A stretch of DNA of 64,000 nucleotides from the NCBI RefSeq assembly GCF_021869535.1, contig NW_026262712.1, forward strand, positions 48,280,884 through 48,344,883, in the 5' to 3' direction. Under the pieces are notes generated by a model that was not told where the DNA came from, made no database searches, and saw nothing but the letters and a program-made list of their open reading frames with translations. Made by a program: the position numbers and the translations under genes. Shown piece after piece: positions 46,791 to 58,655 of this stretch. The DNA is from Mytilus californianus (taxonomy: Eukaryota > Mollusca > Bivalvia > Mytilida > Mytilidae). The first letter of the stretch is position 1. Each line of letters starts with the position of its first letter.

Positions 46791-48270
46791 GTACCGAAAA
46801 AAGTAAAATAACAAGAAATACCGAATTCCGAGGAAAATTTAAAACGGAAAGTCCCTAATCAAATAGCAAAGTCAAAAACTAAACCACATCAAACGAATGG
46901 ATAACAACTGTCATATTCCTGACTTGATACAGGCATTTTCTTATGTAGAAAATGGTGGATTGAACCTGGTTTTATAGCTAGATAAACCTCTCAATTATAT
47001 GACAGTCGCATAAAATTCCATTATATTGACAACAATGTGTGAACAAAACAAAACGACATAATAGGTAAACATGTCATAAATAGGGTAACAGCAGTCAACA
47101 TTGTGCTATAATCTTAATTAATTTGAAAATAAACAAATATGTAAACAAAGAAAAGCAAAACGGCATAAAGACAAAGCAAATAAGCAAAAATTAAAGACAA
47201 GAATATAAAAATTTACCATAGCACAATAACACAATGCCGGGATGTATAAGTACCGAGCCACGTCAAACGGATATTACCAAAAAACAGACCAAACAGTAAA
47301 AGTAATGATATACAAAGACAAATATAATTACATTATAACACGTAATTAAGGTGATAAACAACGTCAGTAACTAGAATCTATATTTCAATACCATAGTGTA
47401 TTATTTGTGAAGTTGATACGGAACAGTTATGAACAATGTCTTGTTATCTTCCGATGAACTTTCTTTGACAAAAACCTGGTTCATCAACTATCTGCTCAGA
47501 TACTGGTATCGTTTTACAAAGTCTGAGTAGCAGCTGCAAGCTCTTGAAACTCCTATTTTATTAATTTTATTTACAAGCTTAAAATATTTATAACGTACAC
47601 TTCTGGAAAAAAATTGTCTCATACATTTTGTACATATCTAGTTTTCAGTGTAGCATTTACATATTCCCTTAACTTTCATATGAAAAACCAAAGGAGACCC
47701 GTCGGATTTTTTCTTATTAAAGTCACTGTATACATGAAATGATCATACGGAACTTAAGTGTGCATGATAAAAGTGCATGATACATGATCTAGTGAAAAAA
47801 AAGTTATTTAGGAAACGATTGATATTTACCATTCCCGATATAATATTGTGTTATTTTTCTCATAATTGGAAACAACACAAATGCACAATACCACACTGCC
47901 AGATTTCGAATAAACAAAGGTCATGTCAGTCAAGATATGAGGCAGACTTAACTGTATCTGACGTATTCTTCGTTTCAAATTCGATGGGATAGATGTGTTC
48001 AACATAGTCACCACACTTTGAATTATTTAGTGAGAGGACTATATGTATATCGAAACGTGAAGTTGAATGATAATGCTAGCTTGTATTCATTCTTAAGAAG
48101 CTCCAGTATGAATTCAGCTGATGTGAATACAGGAACAAGTCGACAGGAAGAGAAGCACAATTGGTTCCCATAGAAATGCCGATTTTTATTTGAAAAACAT
48201 GTCCCTCAAACGTTACAAGTATGTAGCCAATCAGGAAATCAAACATATTGATGATGTAAGATACAGAGAG
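46790..48270 (-). pseudogene. Degenerate RT retroelement g with R2 tail
   Basis: On the minus strand from 48270 downward: a GIPMGTNCASLPVDLFLYSH block (about 48110-48200) and FNFTFRYIYS at about 48040, where the YxDD catalytic pair is lost. DYVEHIYPIEFETKNTSDTV and KSASYLD follow (47910-48010). After diverged sequence, the RACSCYSDFVKRYQ segment appears across frameshifts (47440-47570). The 3' region R2 (47130-46790) ends in a CCTCGGAATTC..TATTTCTTGTTATT terminus. Stops and frameshifts are many. This copy ties the R2 tail to the RT subfamily of copy d. Usual RT polypeptides of this type are several hundred residues; perhaps a third is readable. Confidence 0.82.
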
Positions 48271-49145
48271 ATTTCTTTTTTTTACAAAAGTACGATTTAT
48301 CCATCCCTAAAACAAGATACTTGTATCTGCGTTGTCCGTTCTTTTTAATGAAGCAAAGCTGACGCCAATTATTTCAGTCGTATGACGTTGAACGTTGCAC
48401 GTTAGTTGAACATCAAGCTTACATTTCCACCACAATTTCGGGCGTTCCGGATCCGAATGGGTCAACAGGTGCGATTCGGACATGTGAGATATTTATAGTG
48501 TTGTATTCATTTTGTATACCATTATATTTATATAACAATGCAAACGGATTGAAGCTAGATGTGTGGATGAGGTAAACGACAACATACATTCATATCAATA
48601 GATTCCTAACTTAAAAATAACTTAGATGAAAAGGCTTACTTGGCTGGATCCAGAATATTTCTAAGGGGGCGTAATTCTATAAAACAGATTGTATTCGAAA
48701 TACATATTGGGGAATTTTATGAGGAACTCCTTTCATGGCTAAAACTATACAATTTTTCTATGAAGTTTCGTAAACAAATATATCCTATAATGGAAATTTC
48801 ATATGCACTACTATTTTTTCAAAGTTCAAACCATATAGAGCTGTGCGGCATATTTTCAACATGTGTATGCCTCGAACTTCTAAGAGTTTAGACTTCTCCT
48901 AAAATTCTGTACTATCTCTCCCTTTACTTTGGGTCTTCCTCAGAATTCAATTTTGCTGCTATCCTCGTGCAGTTATACTGTTAAAATTCTAAAGTTGTGT
49001 ATCTATGAGATGAAACATAGAGATTATATCTAGGAACCAGTAGGTAGACAATAGAAAATATCTATGAATATTATATATCTCCCCAAAAGAGGCGTGGTTT
49101 GTGAAACAGCTGTGTTTACAAAGTGCAAACTACATATGGTGTATG

Positions 49146-49398
49146 CAGAAATATATATCAGCTAAGATAAGACAATTATGAAATTTTAACAGGGCTCAAA
49201 GACCATATTAAAAACATTGAAAAAAAAAAACAATATCCTTGTCTGGGAAGTGTTTATTTCTGCCAAGTACGTATCTCTATCCGAAATTCACTAGTCATAT
49301 GTAACACATAGTTATAGGAGCAATATCAAACAGAAGGATGCTGATGGTAGTGCCTAAACTTGTGACACTGATCATTTGAAAACTACATTACATGTTTA
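49146..49398. other. 253-bp block unique to copy B
   Basis: Copy A reads GGTGTATGTAATTTTGTTAC (about 30558-30577). Copy B has GGTGTATGCAG.., about 250 bp of extra sequence, then TTTAATTTGTTACAACG. No inverted ends or coding potential are seen, so it may be an unknown short element or a deletion in A. Confidence 0.6.
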
Positions 49399-52221
49399 AT
49401 TTGTTACAACGTTCTTTTTTTTTGGAGAACATGTTTCTGAGTATATAAACAACAATATGCATTAAAATATTGGAATGTGTACCTACTTATTGCAAGCACC
49501 TGTTGCAAGCTGTGTAACGTATTTCCCCTCAGCACAATACAAACGTCGCATTTGATTGTGGTACAAAGCTAAGTATATTTAGTACATATCAAGGATGTTC
49601 GCTCCTCTGTTTCAAAATAACAAACTTCTTAAAAGACTGCAATAAATTGATAGTATATAAATAAAGGAACCTTAAAAGCTGATAAAAATGAAAGGTCCCT
49701 TACTTGTTTTTGAGAATTAATAAATTGAAAATTTGACGGGAAATGATTCTCTTTAGATTTTTCATACACTTAACATTTGCACATTTTTTCTTTCAAAAAC
49801 TATGAAAAAATAACAAAGATTTTATAAGATTTAAAAAAAATAGCCTTTTAAGCTATATGTTCAAAATTATGAAAAGAAAATAAGGGGTTAGAGGGTCAAT
49901 GTTTTATTTGTACTACATGAATAAAACCAGAGGATTCCGAATATTGCACAAAAATTCTAAAACAATAGGAGTGAACATCCTTAACTGTATGGTGTGTTCC
50001 TATTTGGTAGACTTGTGTCGTTTGTAGTCTTATTTATTAACGTTAATGCCATGATTTTTTTATCGTATTTATTCCTTAAAGGACATTACGGTTTAAAATG
50101 TACTCGAGCAGTTAAACGAAGGAAGGAAACACACTTATACTGAAAAGTTTAAAAACAAAAATATTTAGAAATACCAGGCTGCATATAGTGACTCATCAAA
50201 ATATTGAAATCTTACAAACGCCACTAAAATAATTTTATCTCAATATGTATATTGGAAGAATTTACATTAAAGAACACAAAGTAGATCATGAGAGTAAACA
50301 TGTTTGCATTGTTCATAATGGTTTTTCTAGTAAATTTTGTTCGTTGTAAATAAGAAATATTTTTTAATCAGTTTCGTATTTGTTACACAATGAGATTATG
50401 TCAGAAGTAATTAATCGTTGAAAGTGCAAGACTATCTATTTGTCCAAAAGAATTTGACAATGTCAATAAATTGCTAGAATATGTTTGATAGAACTTCAAT
50501 TCCTTTTATCTTATGTTTTGAAAAGGATTACTTTGCGTCCATTTCAGACAGAACAATTACTTAGAAAAGTGCAACTGTGTAATAAATCTTAGTTATCATG
50601 TGATATGTTTTAATAGTTTCGTTTGATATTAGCAAATTCATCTGTCATTACCTGTTATATAATCGACCAAATTTCTGTGGTTGTCTCAGTTGAATTCATC
50701 ATATCGTCAAGACTTTCCATGATTGACATTTGTACGAAAGACTGAGGGAACTATTTTTGAAACTTTCTCTTTTTCATTTTGGCATTTCTCCCTTTCATCT
50801 TTACATTTTAACTTCCGACTGAAAGACAGTTCTCACTTCCAAATGAAAAGTGTGATGAATAAGTACATGAAGAAGATGAATGATGATCTCGGTTCATATA
50901 CATGTATTCATTCCTATCAATTCTTTTTTAAACAGTAACTAACTACTTTCTATATAGATAATGGATGTCTTATATCTTTAGATAATTACGACCAACTAAG
51001 TCAGAGTTGTTCCAACCTTTCACAAAATGTAAACTTAATTTAATCAAATATTGTGTACATGTAATAAGGAATAATTCTGTTGTGACATCGATTATTACAT
51101 GTCAACATAACATTACGTAATGTACAAGGTATAATCGATAATGTCTACGTCATTTGGTCCTTGTAGAGAGTTGTCTCATATCATATCTTCATATTTCTTT
51201 AAATGTATACTTGAATCATTGGACACAAAAGTCCTAACAATCGTATTTTAGTTTATAGTTGGCTGTGCAGGGCAATATATGCACAGCAACGCTCAATCCG
51301 TGACATTGTCTTCAATATTCCTAAGTAATTCGTCTTGCATTAAATGACTAATCGAGGTTGGGGATTTTGAAAGTAGTAAAACTTGGTTTTACTCCTCATT
51401 TCTGTTCCAAATACATGTTCAAAGCTAGGTTAAGGACCACATATGTCAACAACTGTATAGCAAGGGACACTGGGCCATATTTAAATTAATTGAAAATATT
51501 ATCAATTTTATTATGACAAAGAATCTATATATCTAAAGATCCAGTAATGTGTGGAAGTCTAAAAACGTAAATGAGACAGTTCTGTCCAATGAAAATCAGA
51601 CGGACCTTCACTTTGTTGGACCACTAACTGTGATTATACATTTCTTATGCATACAAGTAGCGTTTACATAGGTTCCATGTTTATCATTTAAAGATTGAAC
51701 CCATGTCTTTTTACTTTCAAAATGACATCATATCAGTATGACATTTATTCTTTATCATACTTACATTTTAGATGTACAATAATAATTTTAGATGTGTCGT
51801 GTAAGTTCCAAAGTTTATGACTAAATGATTATTTTACATTTTTAATTCCTGTAGAAATCGCAAGGTTTTCATTTGAGTCTACACTCCAAAATTATTGAGT
51901 TTAGCAAAAAAAACGTAAGAATATTTGTAAAAGTTATATATCCAAACAAAACAAAACAAACAAACTTTTTTAAGTTTTGTTGAGTAAACACTGCACCTGA
52001 TGGTTCATTTTCATTCTTATTATAATTCATTTATTGTTATGTTTACAAGTGCATGTTTTTGAGAGAAAACAAAATATGTTTAGCTCCACTTTTTTTCACT
52101 CATTCTATGGTTACAAAAATAAATGTTTATTTGCTACTGAATGAAAATTGCATAAAGTTTCGGATGTGTTCTGTTTAAAGAAGGACAGATTAAATGGTTT
52201 TAGAGTCAAATACATTACACA

Positions 52222-52497
52222 TAGTAATCGGTTATACATAATGACGTATGTGAAGTAATGTTCCTAAAATTATCTTTTATCTGAGGGCTAGGTTTATTTT
52301 CATATCAAATCACTTGATGCTTTGTTTTACCTCACTCCCCCTTCGCATGCATGGATTTTTAATACGAGTCCATCCGATCGCCAAAACATAGTCAATTGCA
52401 ACTTCCATTAATAACTCGCTAGTATCAGTGAATAGCTCTTTACAACACGCAAACATTCTTTAAGATTCGTGAAAGGAAACTGAGGCAAATTTGTTGA
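52222..52497. other. ~276-bp block unique to copy B
   Basis: Copy A runs ACACATTGTATTTTGTCAAA (about 33426-33445). Copy B has ACACATAGTAATCGG.., 276 bp, then TTTGTTGACATGTCAAA. It contains a CTCACTCCCCCTTCGCATGC stretch. The type is unresolved. Confidence 0.6.
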
Positions 52498-52529
52498 CAT
52501 GTCAAAAATCTTCTAACTATATTGTAGAC

Positions 52530-53000
52530 GCATTGATTTTTCCGTAAATAGCTCGTTACTATCCGTAGGTATCGTAAACCGCTCGTAAATCGCTCACAAC
52601 AACACGTGCCCATCAGTAAACTGCTCTCAAGAATCCGTAAATGACTCGTTACACTTTTTTAAAGATTTGTTTCGGTTGGTTTACGAAGCTTTTGTACGGA
52701 TTATTAAGAGTGCAAATGTGTTGTTTACAATTTCATTCTGATCTGAGCTGCAAAATAAGAAGAACTGGTAAATATTCGTAACTATTCGCAACAACACATA
52801 ATAGCTTAGATGAATAGTAACATTACAGTAAGTTACTCGTAGTTATCGTAACAACTCGTAACAAATCGTAGAGTTTTTGTAGTAAATACAAATCAAAAAC
52901 ACGTAATAATGCGCAATAAACTGTTAATATCTCGAAATTACTCGTAACAACACTTAAATCGGTCGTAAAAGTGACCAAATCGTAAGGATTGGTGAATTTG
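52530..53000. repeat. CGTAA-rich region, uninterrupted (copy B)
   Basis: About a dozen CGTAA and several CGTAG/CGTTA motifs occur in 470 bp, often as CTCGTAAC, ATCGTAAC or TCCGTAAA at 8-12-bp spacing. This is cryptic, irregular repetition rather than a regular tandem array. It is the ancestral arrangement of the region split in copy A. Confidence 0.75.
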
Positions 53001-53590
53001 TGCGATCTTGAAGGATTCGTAAGAGAAATCTGTGTATGTGAAGGGGCTTTAACATAAGACAGGCCAAACATGTTTTTTGGAAGAACGGATTACAAATGTA
53101 TTAATACATATATTTTTTTTCTAAAAAGCTTGAGTGACTTGTGTTTGCTAATACATTTTCAAATATTTACACAAAACTAAAAGTAACATTTATGTGACGA
53201 CCTTTTTTTTTTTTAATTCCCTCAATATTTAAATTATATGTATAATTAAGATCTTCTACTGAAACCATCAATCATACGAAAATAATAATAACCTATAATT
53301 TTTTCTCGTTACATAAATCTTGAGTATTCAATTATTAAAATATCACTGGCACATGATACGAAACACACTGCATGTTAAGGCAAGTGGTTTTTCATTTTGT
53401 TTAGTGCATTTTGCATGATTGTTTTAAAGAGCCGACGCCTATCGAACCCGTCAGTCATGTTTTCTTACTTCTAATGTGAACTTCATTTTCATTTGTTGCA
53501 TTCTGGTTTCGTTCTGCTTGAAATGTTCAATAAATAATAGAAAAAAAGTCCGACATCTCGAATACACAAATTCACAAAATCTCACAAAGA

Positions 53591-53995
53591 TCGTACACAA
53601 ATATATGATGCTTACAAGGGGTATTTGCCAAAAATACCGGTTGAGAGGTAAACAAAATTCCAGAGCGGTTAGGCGAGGGATATTTGTTCACCTCGAAACC
53701 GGTATGTTAGGCAAATAACCCTTCTAAGTATGATATAATTGTTTAATTCCATCGAATGTTATTTGTATCTATCTCAAAGAAAAGTCTAGAGGTCTTCGGA
53801 CGTCGCGTTATTTTTAGACATGGTTTTTCCATCTGCCGTGGTATTTGCTAACAAACACCCCGGCACATGGAATTCCCTAATGACAAATACGTCGGCAGCG
53901 AAAAGAAAGTCTCAATATATAGAAAATTTGTGAAAAATACAATTTCTCTCGTCCAATCAAAATACAGCATTATTACATAAGGTGGAATTATCATT
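53591..53995. mobile_element. ~405-bp insertion in copy B, carrying a fold-back
   Basis: Copy A passes from CACACAAAGATC to TAACTTCTTAATCAAG (36889-36922). Copy B has about 405 bp between the same flanks. The left third is a fold-back (53601-53735: ATATGATGCTTAC, AAGGGGTATTTGCC and ATACCGGTT paired with AACCGGTAT, GGCAAATAACCCTT and AAGTATGATAT). The remainder includes a CCGTGGTATTTG..CAAATACG pair. No coding sequence is seen. Confidence 0.75.
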
Positions 53996-55209
53996 GATAA
54001 TTTCCTAATCAAGAAGTTAAATAAAACATTATATAATATTGCTGGCATATGTTGTTTTAAAACTTTCAAATTGATCCGAACAAATTGAAAATATTTCTTC
54101 AAGCAAACACCTGCTGGTATTATGTATTCATGAATTATCCGCAACCATTAACAATATCTCAATAAAACTTTTACAGAACCCAAAGTGTGTATCGCATAGT
54201 CTCACTTGTTATAAAATTCAATATATATATAATACAGCAACCCCAATTTCCCATAGGAAAAGAAACCTTAACTATTTAGCTAAAGACAATCACTGACAAG
54301 ATTCCTAATCTTAGACAGGCGCATGGATATGCCAGCCGGTTAAACAAGTGTACATTGTACATGATAGGGTACCTTTTAAGAAAGCCTAGTATTCCAATGC
54401 CATATTTATGCCTAGAGTAAGTAAACACTTAAGATTAATTTTCTTTGGAAACGACATACACCGTTTGACCCATAATATAATTAATTTGTAGTGCATTTTT
54501 TAGAGCAATTAATGCAATTAAAAAATATTCCACCTGCATTTTATCGATGATAATGTTTACGTTGACAAACGCTTTCGACATATTTCATCAAAATTATAGA
54601 TAACTTTAACAGCTCTAACTTAGAATACGAACAAATGATTTTAAGGGTGTCTTCAATTGAATTTAACTGCTTCAGTCTTACTCGTCTTTATCTTTTTTTC
54701 AAATCACTACTTTACCTTAAAGTTTATGACCCAAACTTCTGTGCAGTGTTTTGTCATTCCCATACTTGCCGTTTTATGTGTAAATCATGAAGAGATAAAT
54801 TGGGAAGGTGTATGAAAAAAACAATTATTCGTTAAATTGTAATTATCAACGACGTTGGAAATGGGGGACAACTCTGAAACAGAACGAAGAAAATTTCTAT
54901 CGTCCTTGCGATCGATGCATTTGTAGATAGAATCTTTATATAAATGAGCGTTTTGATGGGGTTTACAGACCGTAAAAATACTGAATAGATAAAAATGAGC
55001 AAAAAAACAAAAATAAATAACAAAGAATAGAGAATAATTGGATGCAAAAGTATACCGAATAATTGTGGAAAATAAAAGAATAAGTTAATATAATATTGAT
55101 TACAGAACATAACAATTGCATGCACATACTAAAAAACCATGCAATTACAGATAAATCTAACAGTATAATAATTTTCATGCGAATTTCACAGAATAAGCCT
55201 TATGTTTAA

Positions 55210-55945
55210 ATTTTTTTAAATGCCCCTTGTAACATGAATGGTAATTTTTCCTTTGATCTTCGAATGAGTTAACATCTGTTATTTCAGAGAAATTTTTATC
55301 TGTTTTTTTTTGGTCGTGTTGTTGTCTCTTTGACACATTCCCCAGTTCAATTCTCAATTTTATGTTAACTGAATAATTGTTTGTTATTGCCCTCTCCAGT
55401 CCCACTGTGTGTCGCTTTTCATAGGAAAAGCAAAGAATGGGAGGAGCTTAGACCAGTGCTCTAACTTCCATCGCAGAAGTTGTTATTTCGCTATCTAGTA
55501 CCGCCTCCTTGGCCTAGTAAACAATTAAATCAATTACCCTAAAACGTCCTAATTTATTTAAATAAAATGCAAACACAACAATTTATCAAAATCTAAATTA
55601 AAGAGGGCTTACTCTAGAACTTCAGTTACACATTAATCGCTCTCTAGTCTTTTAAACCTTGATGAAAGTATCACGGTGACAATTCATTTACATGTAACGA
55701 AACATAAAATCAAATCCTAATGAAAAATCTGATCCATGAGTTCATTTTCTGAAAATAAGAGACAAGCTCAACTATTTGTTTGTCATGTTTAATTCGAGAA
55801 AAGTACAGTTAAGGTTAACCTTTGACGTGAATCATCGCTCATTAATGTTACAAATCATATACAGCCACGCCTTACTCATTAATAAATTTGATCCACTCAA
55901 AGCTAAGCTTTTCGTGAATTGAATACGTTAATTCGTAAAAGGCGT
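55210..55945. other. Block of copy B with no partner in copy A
   Basis: Copy A runs from GCCTTATGTTTA to AAAAAGTACAGAAATGAAG within about 40 bp (38231-38276). Copy B has about 735 bp here, including a solo RT tail (55310-55366). The rest is unrecognised. Confidence 0.6.
55310..55366 (+). mobile_element. Solo 3' tail of RT-element family (type f)
   Basis: GGTCGTGTTGTTGTCTCTTT, GACACATTCCCCAGTTC and ATTCTCAATTTTATG match the last 55 bp of RT element f (58600-58652). This is the second solo tail after 9661-9752. Confidence 0.75.
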
Positions 55946-55960
55946 GCTATATATATAACT
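55946..55960 (+). promoter_or_regulatory. Possible TATA box upstream of exon 1B
   Basis: CTATATATATAAC lies about 165 bp upstream of the exon 1B start codon, at the edge of copy B-specific sequence. Copy A has no TATA at the equivalent place. The position fits a core promoter with a short 5' leader, but AT-rich DNA gives such matches by chance. Confidence 0.25.
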
Positions 55961-56122
55961 AAAAGTACAGAAATGAAGGACCCTTATTCAACGCTCTGGT
56001 GTAATAGATTTGAAGGGTTAAATATAAACTTAGCGGAAATGAGTCCTCAAATTGACTTGTGTTGGATCTATTTCATTGACGGAAATAAAATTTGTGCACA
56101 TAAATGTAAGGAGACTTTAAAT

Positions 56123-56207
56123 ATGGACAGTATTTTTTCAAACGCAGTAATTCATATGTTTCATATTAGCACAATTCTGCTAAACGTGTTAGTAATCAAT
56201 TCTAATG
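56123..56207 (+). CDS. Signal-peptide exon (copy B), lectin-like receptor gene, exon 1
   Basis: An 85-bp exon encoding MDSIFSNAVIHMF, a hydrophobic HISTILLNVLVI core and NSN, then one base (phase 1) before the donor GTAAGTG. It joins in phase to the exon at 63081-63248 across an intron of 6873 bp. The first residues after the junction are GETVTGYF. The signal peptide implies a secreted or membrane product. The upstream reading frame is open in this copy back to 55919, but copy A has an in-frame stop just before the ATG, so the conserved ATG at 56123 is the better start. The intron contains RT element f, R1 fragments and fold-backs. Assignment rests on splice signals, phase match and conservation with 38719-38803. 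Confidence 0.7.
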
Positions 56208-56479
56208 GTAAGTGAGCCTGTTCCTTTTGTTGTCAAGCTGCTTATATAATTTATAATGTTACGGATAATTTTACTCTCTAGATCTCGTGAATAAAACTTG
56301 CTTTTGTGAGTGAGATTGTTTTCTTAAACTGCATTTTGATTTGAAAGAAAAAACGTTCAAATAGTACAATTATAGGATTTGATTCGTGTAATGAAGGCTA
56401 TACGTAATGAACATAGTTGATATTCGTATAATACATTTTAAAGAACATTTTATTCCTAACAACAACCACGATACACAAT

Positions 56480-58655
56480 GTAGCCCTATTTCTCGTATCA
56501 AACATAAGCTAAAAGGACTCGCCAAGGAATTTTGTTTTTGTCCCGGCTGATAAGGCTGCTAATAATATCATTATTGTTTAACGTAAATTTTACACTGAGG
56601 TTCTACAAAGGACTCACGAATACACCAACATTGCAACTGACTCCATTTTTATAAAATGACATATGTAACAAACATAAACTTTTAGCTACCTCTTTACAAG
56701 CAGAACCTAATACAATGAAAGTTCCAACTATGTACTGGCTTCCGAGGTTGCACAAAACACCTTGCAAATACAGATTAATTTCGTCTTCAAGCCATTGTTC
56801 ATCTACTAAACTGTCTATTCTACTTACTAGTACACTTGGGGTACTATAAACAACCTGGTAATAAATTGATCAAATAAGGCATTTGAAAATAGTGGAATTA
56901 ATTATTTTGGAGTGTAAAAAAATCGTTGGAAGTACTTGATAAATTGCATACTTATATTGGTGATTTCGAATCTGTTCAAAATTTGATTGTTCTACCCTAT
57001 ATACCACTTTGCCTCATAATCTTATTAAGAAAACAGTCACACACCTAATTACATACTAGGTATTTAAAAAGTCAGAATGCGAATGTATGTGTTCAAACTC
57101 TTTTTAGGTATTTTTTTAGTAACAACAAATAAAAGAACTATGTCAATTGGACATGCTTTGATACTATAACTGCCCTTGCATTTTTACTTGATAACATTTT
57201 TGGTCGCTTTGGAGATTCCGTATCTCGTCAAGTTATCGGAATTCTTATGGGGACTTACTGTGCACCACTTATTGCGGACCTGTTACTGTATTGTTATGAG
57301 TTACAATTTATGACTAAAATCAGCAAAGAACCATCGAAACAACATATGATACAAAAATTTAATAACACTTTTAGATATTTGGATGATATATAGGCTCTCA
57401 ATAATGACGATTTCAGTTTGTACATTGAAAAGATTTATTCTGATGAACTTTAAATAAAGCTAATACTAACAACGAACACTGCCCTTTCCAGGATCTTGCT
57501 ACCTATATCTTTAACAGGAAGCTGATACAAAAATTTATGATAAAAGAGATGATATTTTATTTCCTATTGTTAATGATCAGTTTGTAGATGGTGACGTTTC
57601 CTTGTCACCATCTTATGGTGTTTATATATTTCAACTTGCTCGATTTGCTCATGTATGTAACAACGTATTTGATTTTAACGAAAGAAATCTCTGTATTACT
57701 GAAAAATTATTACACCAGGGTTTTTGATATCACAAACTAGTTAAAACATTTTGTAAATTTTATTATCGGTACAATGACATCATTCGTAAATATAAATCAA
57801 CATGCAGACATTTTATACGTTCAGGTATTTCACATCCAATCTTTTTATGGTAATATTCTATATAAAGCACAAAAATGTCGGCATACACCTCAAAAGCTAA
57901 CCAAACCCTTGAACAGACTTCTTCAGAAGGGATAAAGTTACGATACTGTTGTCAGGTCATTAAAGTTAGCTTATTTTTGTATTACTATTGATTCACTCAT
58001 AGGGTCTTTGCATCGGAAATATACACATTTATTCTAAAACAAGTTGTTGGCATGAAACGGGTTATGTTCTCATATATTATATGATTGTATGATACTTAAC
58101 CCCTAACGGGAGGGATTGTGCTTCATTTTCATATGATGAAGACATAATCTTTCAATCAGTTTAGTTGAGGCCTGGAGCTGGCATGTCAGTAACCGCTAGT
58201 AGTCCTTTGTTTATCTATGTATCATTGACATTTTGCTTAGTTTCTTTTGTTACCTATTCTGACATCGGACTCAGACTTCTTTACTGTGCGTATTGCTGTG
58301 TGTTTGTTTATTCTACGTTGGCTAGAGGTATAGGGGGAGGATTGAAATCTCGCAAAACATGTTTAACCCCGCCGCATTTTTGCGCCTAGCTGTCTCAAGT
58401 CAGGAGCCTCTAGTCTTTTTAGTCTTGTATCTTTTTTAATTTGAGTTCATTTATATGTTTTTGAGTCTAGTATGACGTCCATTTTCACTGAACTAAGTAA
58501 ACATTTTTGTTTAGGGACCAGCTGAAGCACGCCTCCGGATGTGCAATTTTCCGGCTGTGTTGAAGACCCATTGTGGCATTCGGCAGTTTTCTGCTCTTTG
58601 ATCGGGTTGTTGGCTCTTTGACACATTCCCCATTTCCATTCTCAATTTTAGAGCA
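56480..58655 (+). pseudogene. Near-complete degenerate RT retroelement f
   Basis: RT motifs appear in order on the plus strand, split by frameshifts and stops: PADKAANNIIIV (56543-56578), KVPTMYWLPRLHKTP (56718-56762), a STLYTTLPHNLIKK block (56978-57036), QVIGILMGTYCAPLIADLLL (57228 on), and the catalytic FRYLDDI (57370-57390, immediately followed by a stop). SLNNDDFSLYIEKIYSDEL comes next. YDKRDDILFPIVN, SPSYGVYIFQLARFAH and FYYRYNDIIRKYKS extend to about 57800. A 3' region from about 57850 ends TTCCATTCTCAATTTTA at 58652. The 3' region contains an R1-related segment (CATGTTTAACCCCGCCGCAT). The protein type has Penelope-like affinity (inference; no GIY-YIG domain seen). It is absent from the matching place in copy A (near 39000), so it inserted after the duplication. 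Confidence 0.88.

Noticed and set aside
53476-53718. 80-codon frame in copy B
   Set aside because: The copy A counterpart (36788-36918) diverges in frame, and the B frame runs into the fold-back insertion.
55919-56122. Upstream in-frame extension of exon 1B
   Set aside because: Copy A has an in-frame stop (TAA) directly before the conserved ATG, so the extension is more likely 5' leader.
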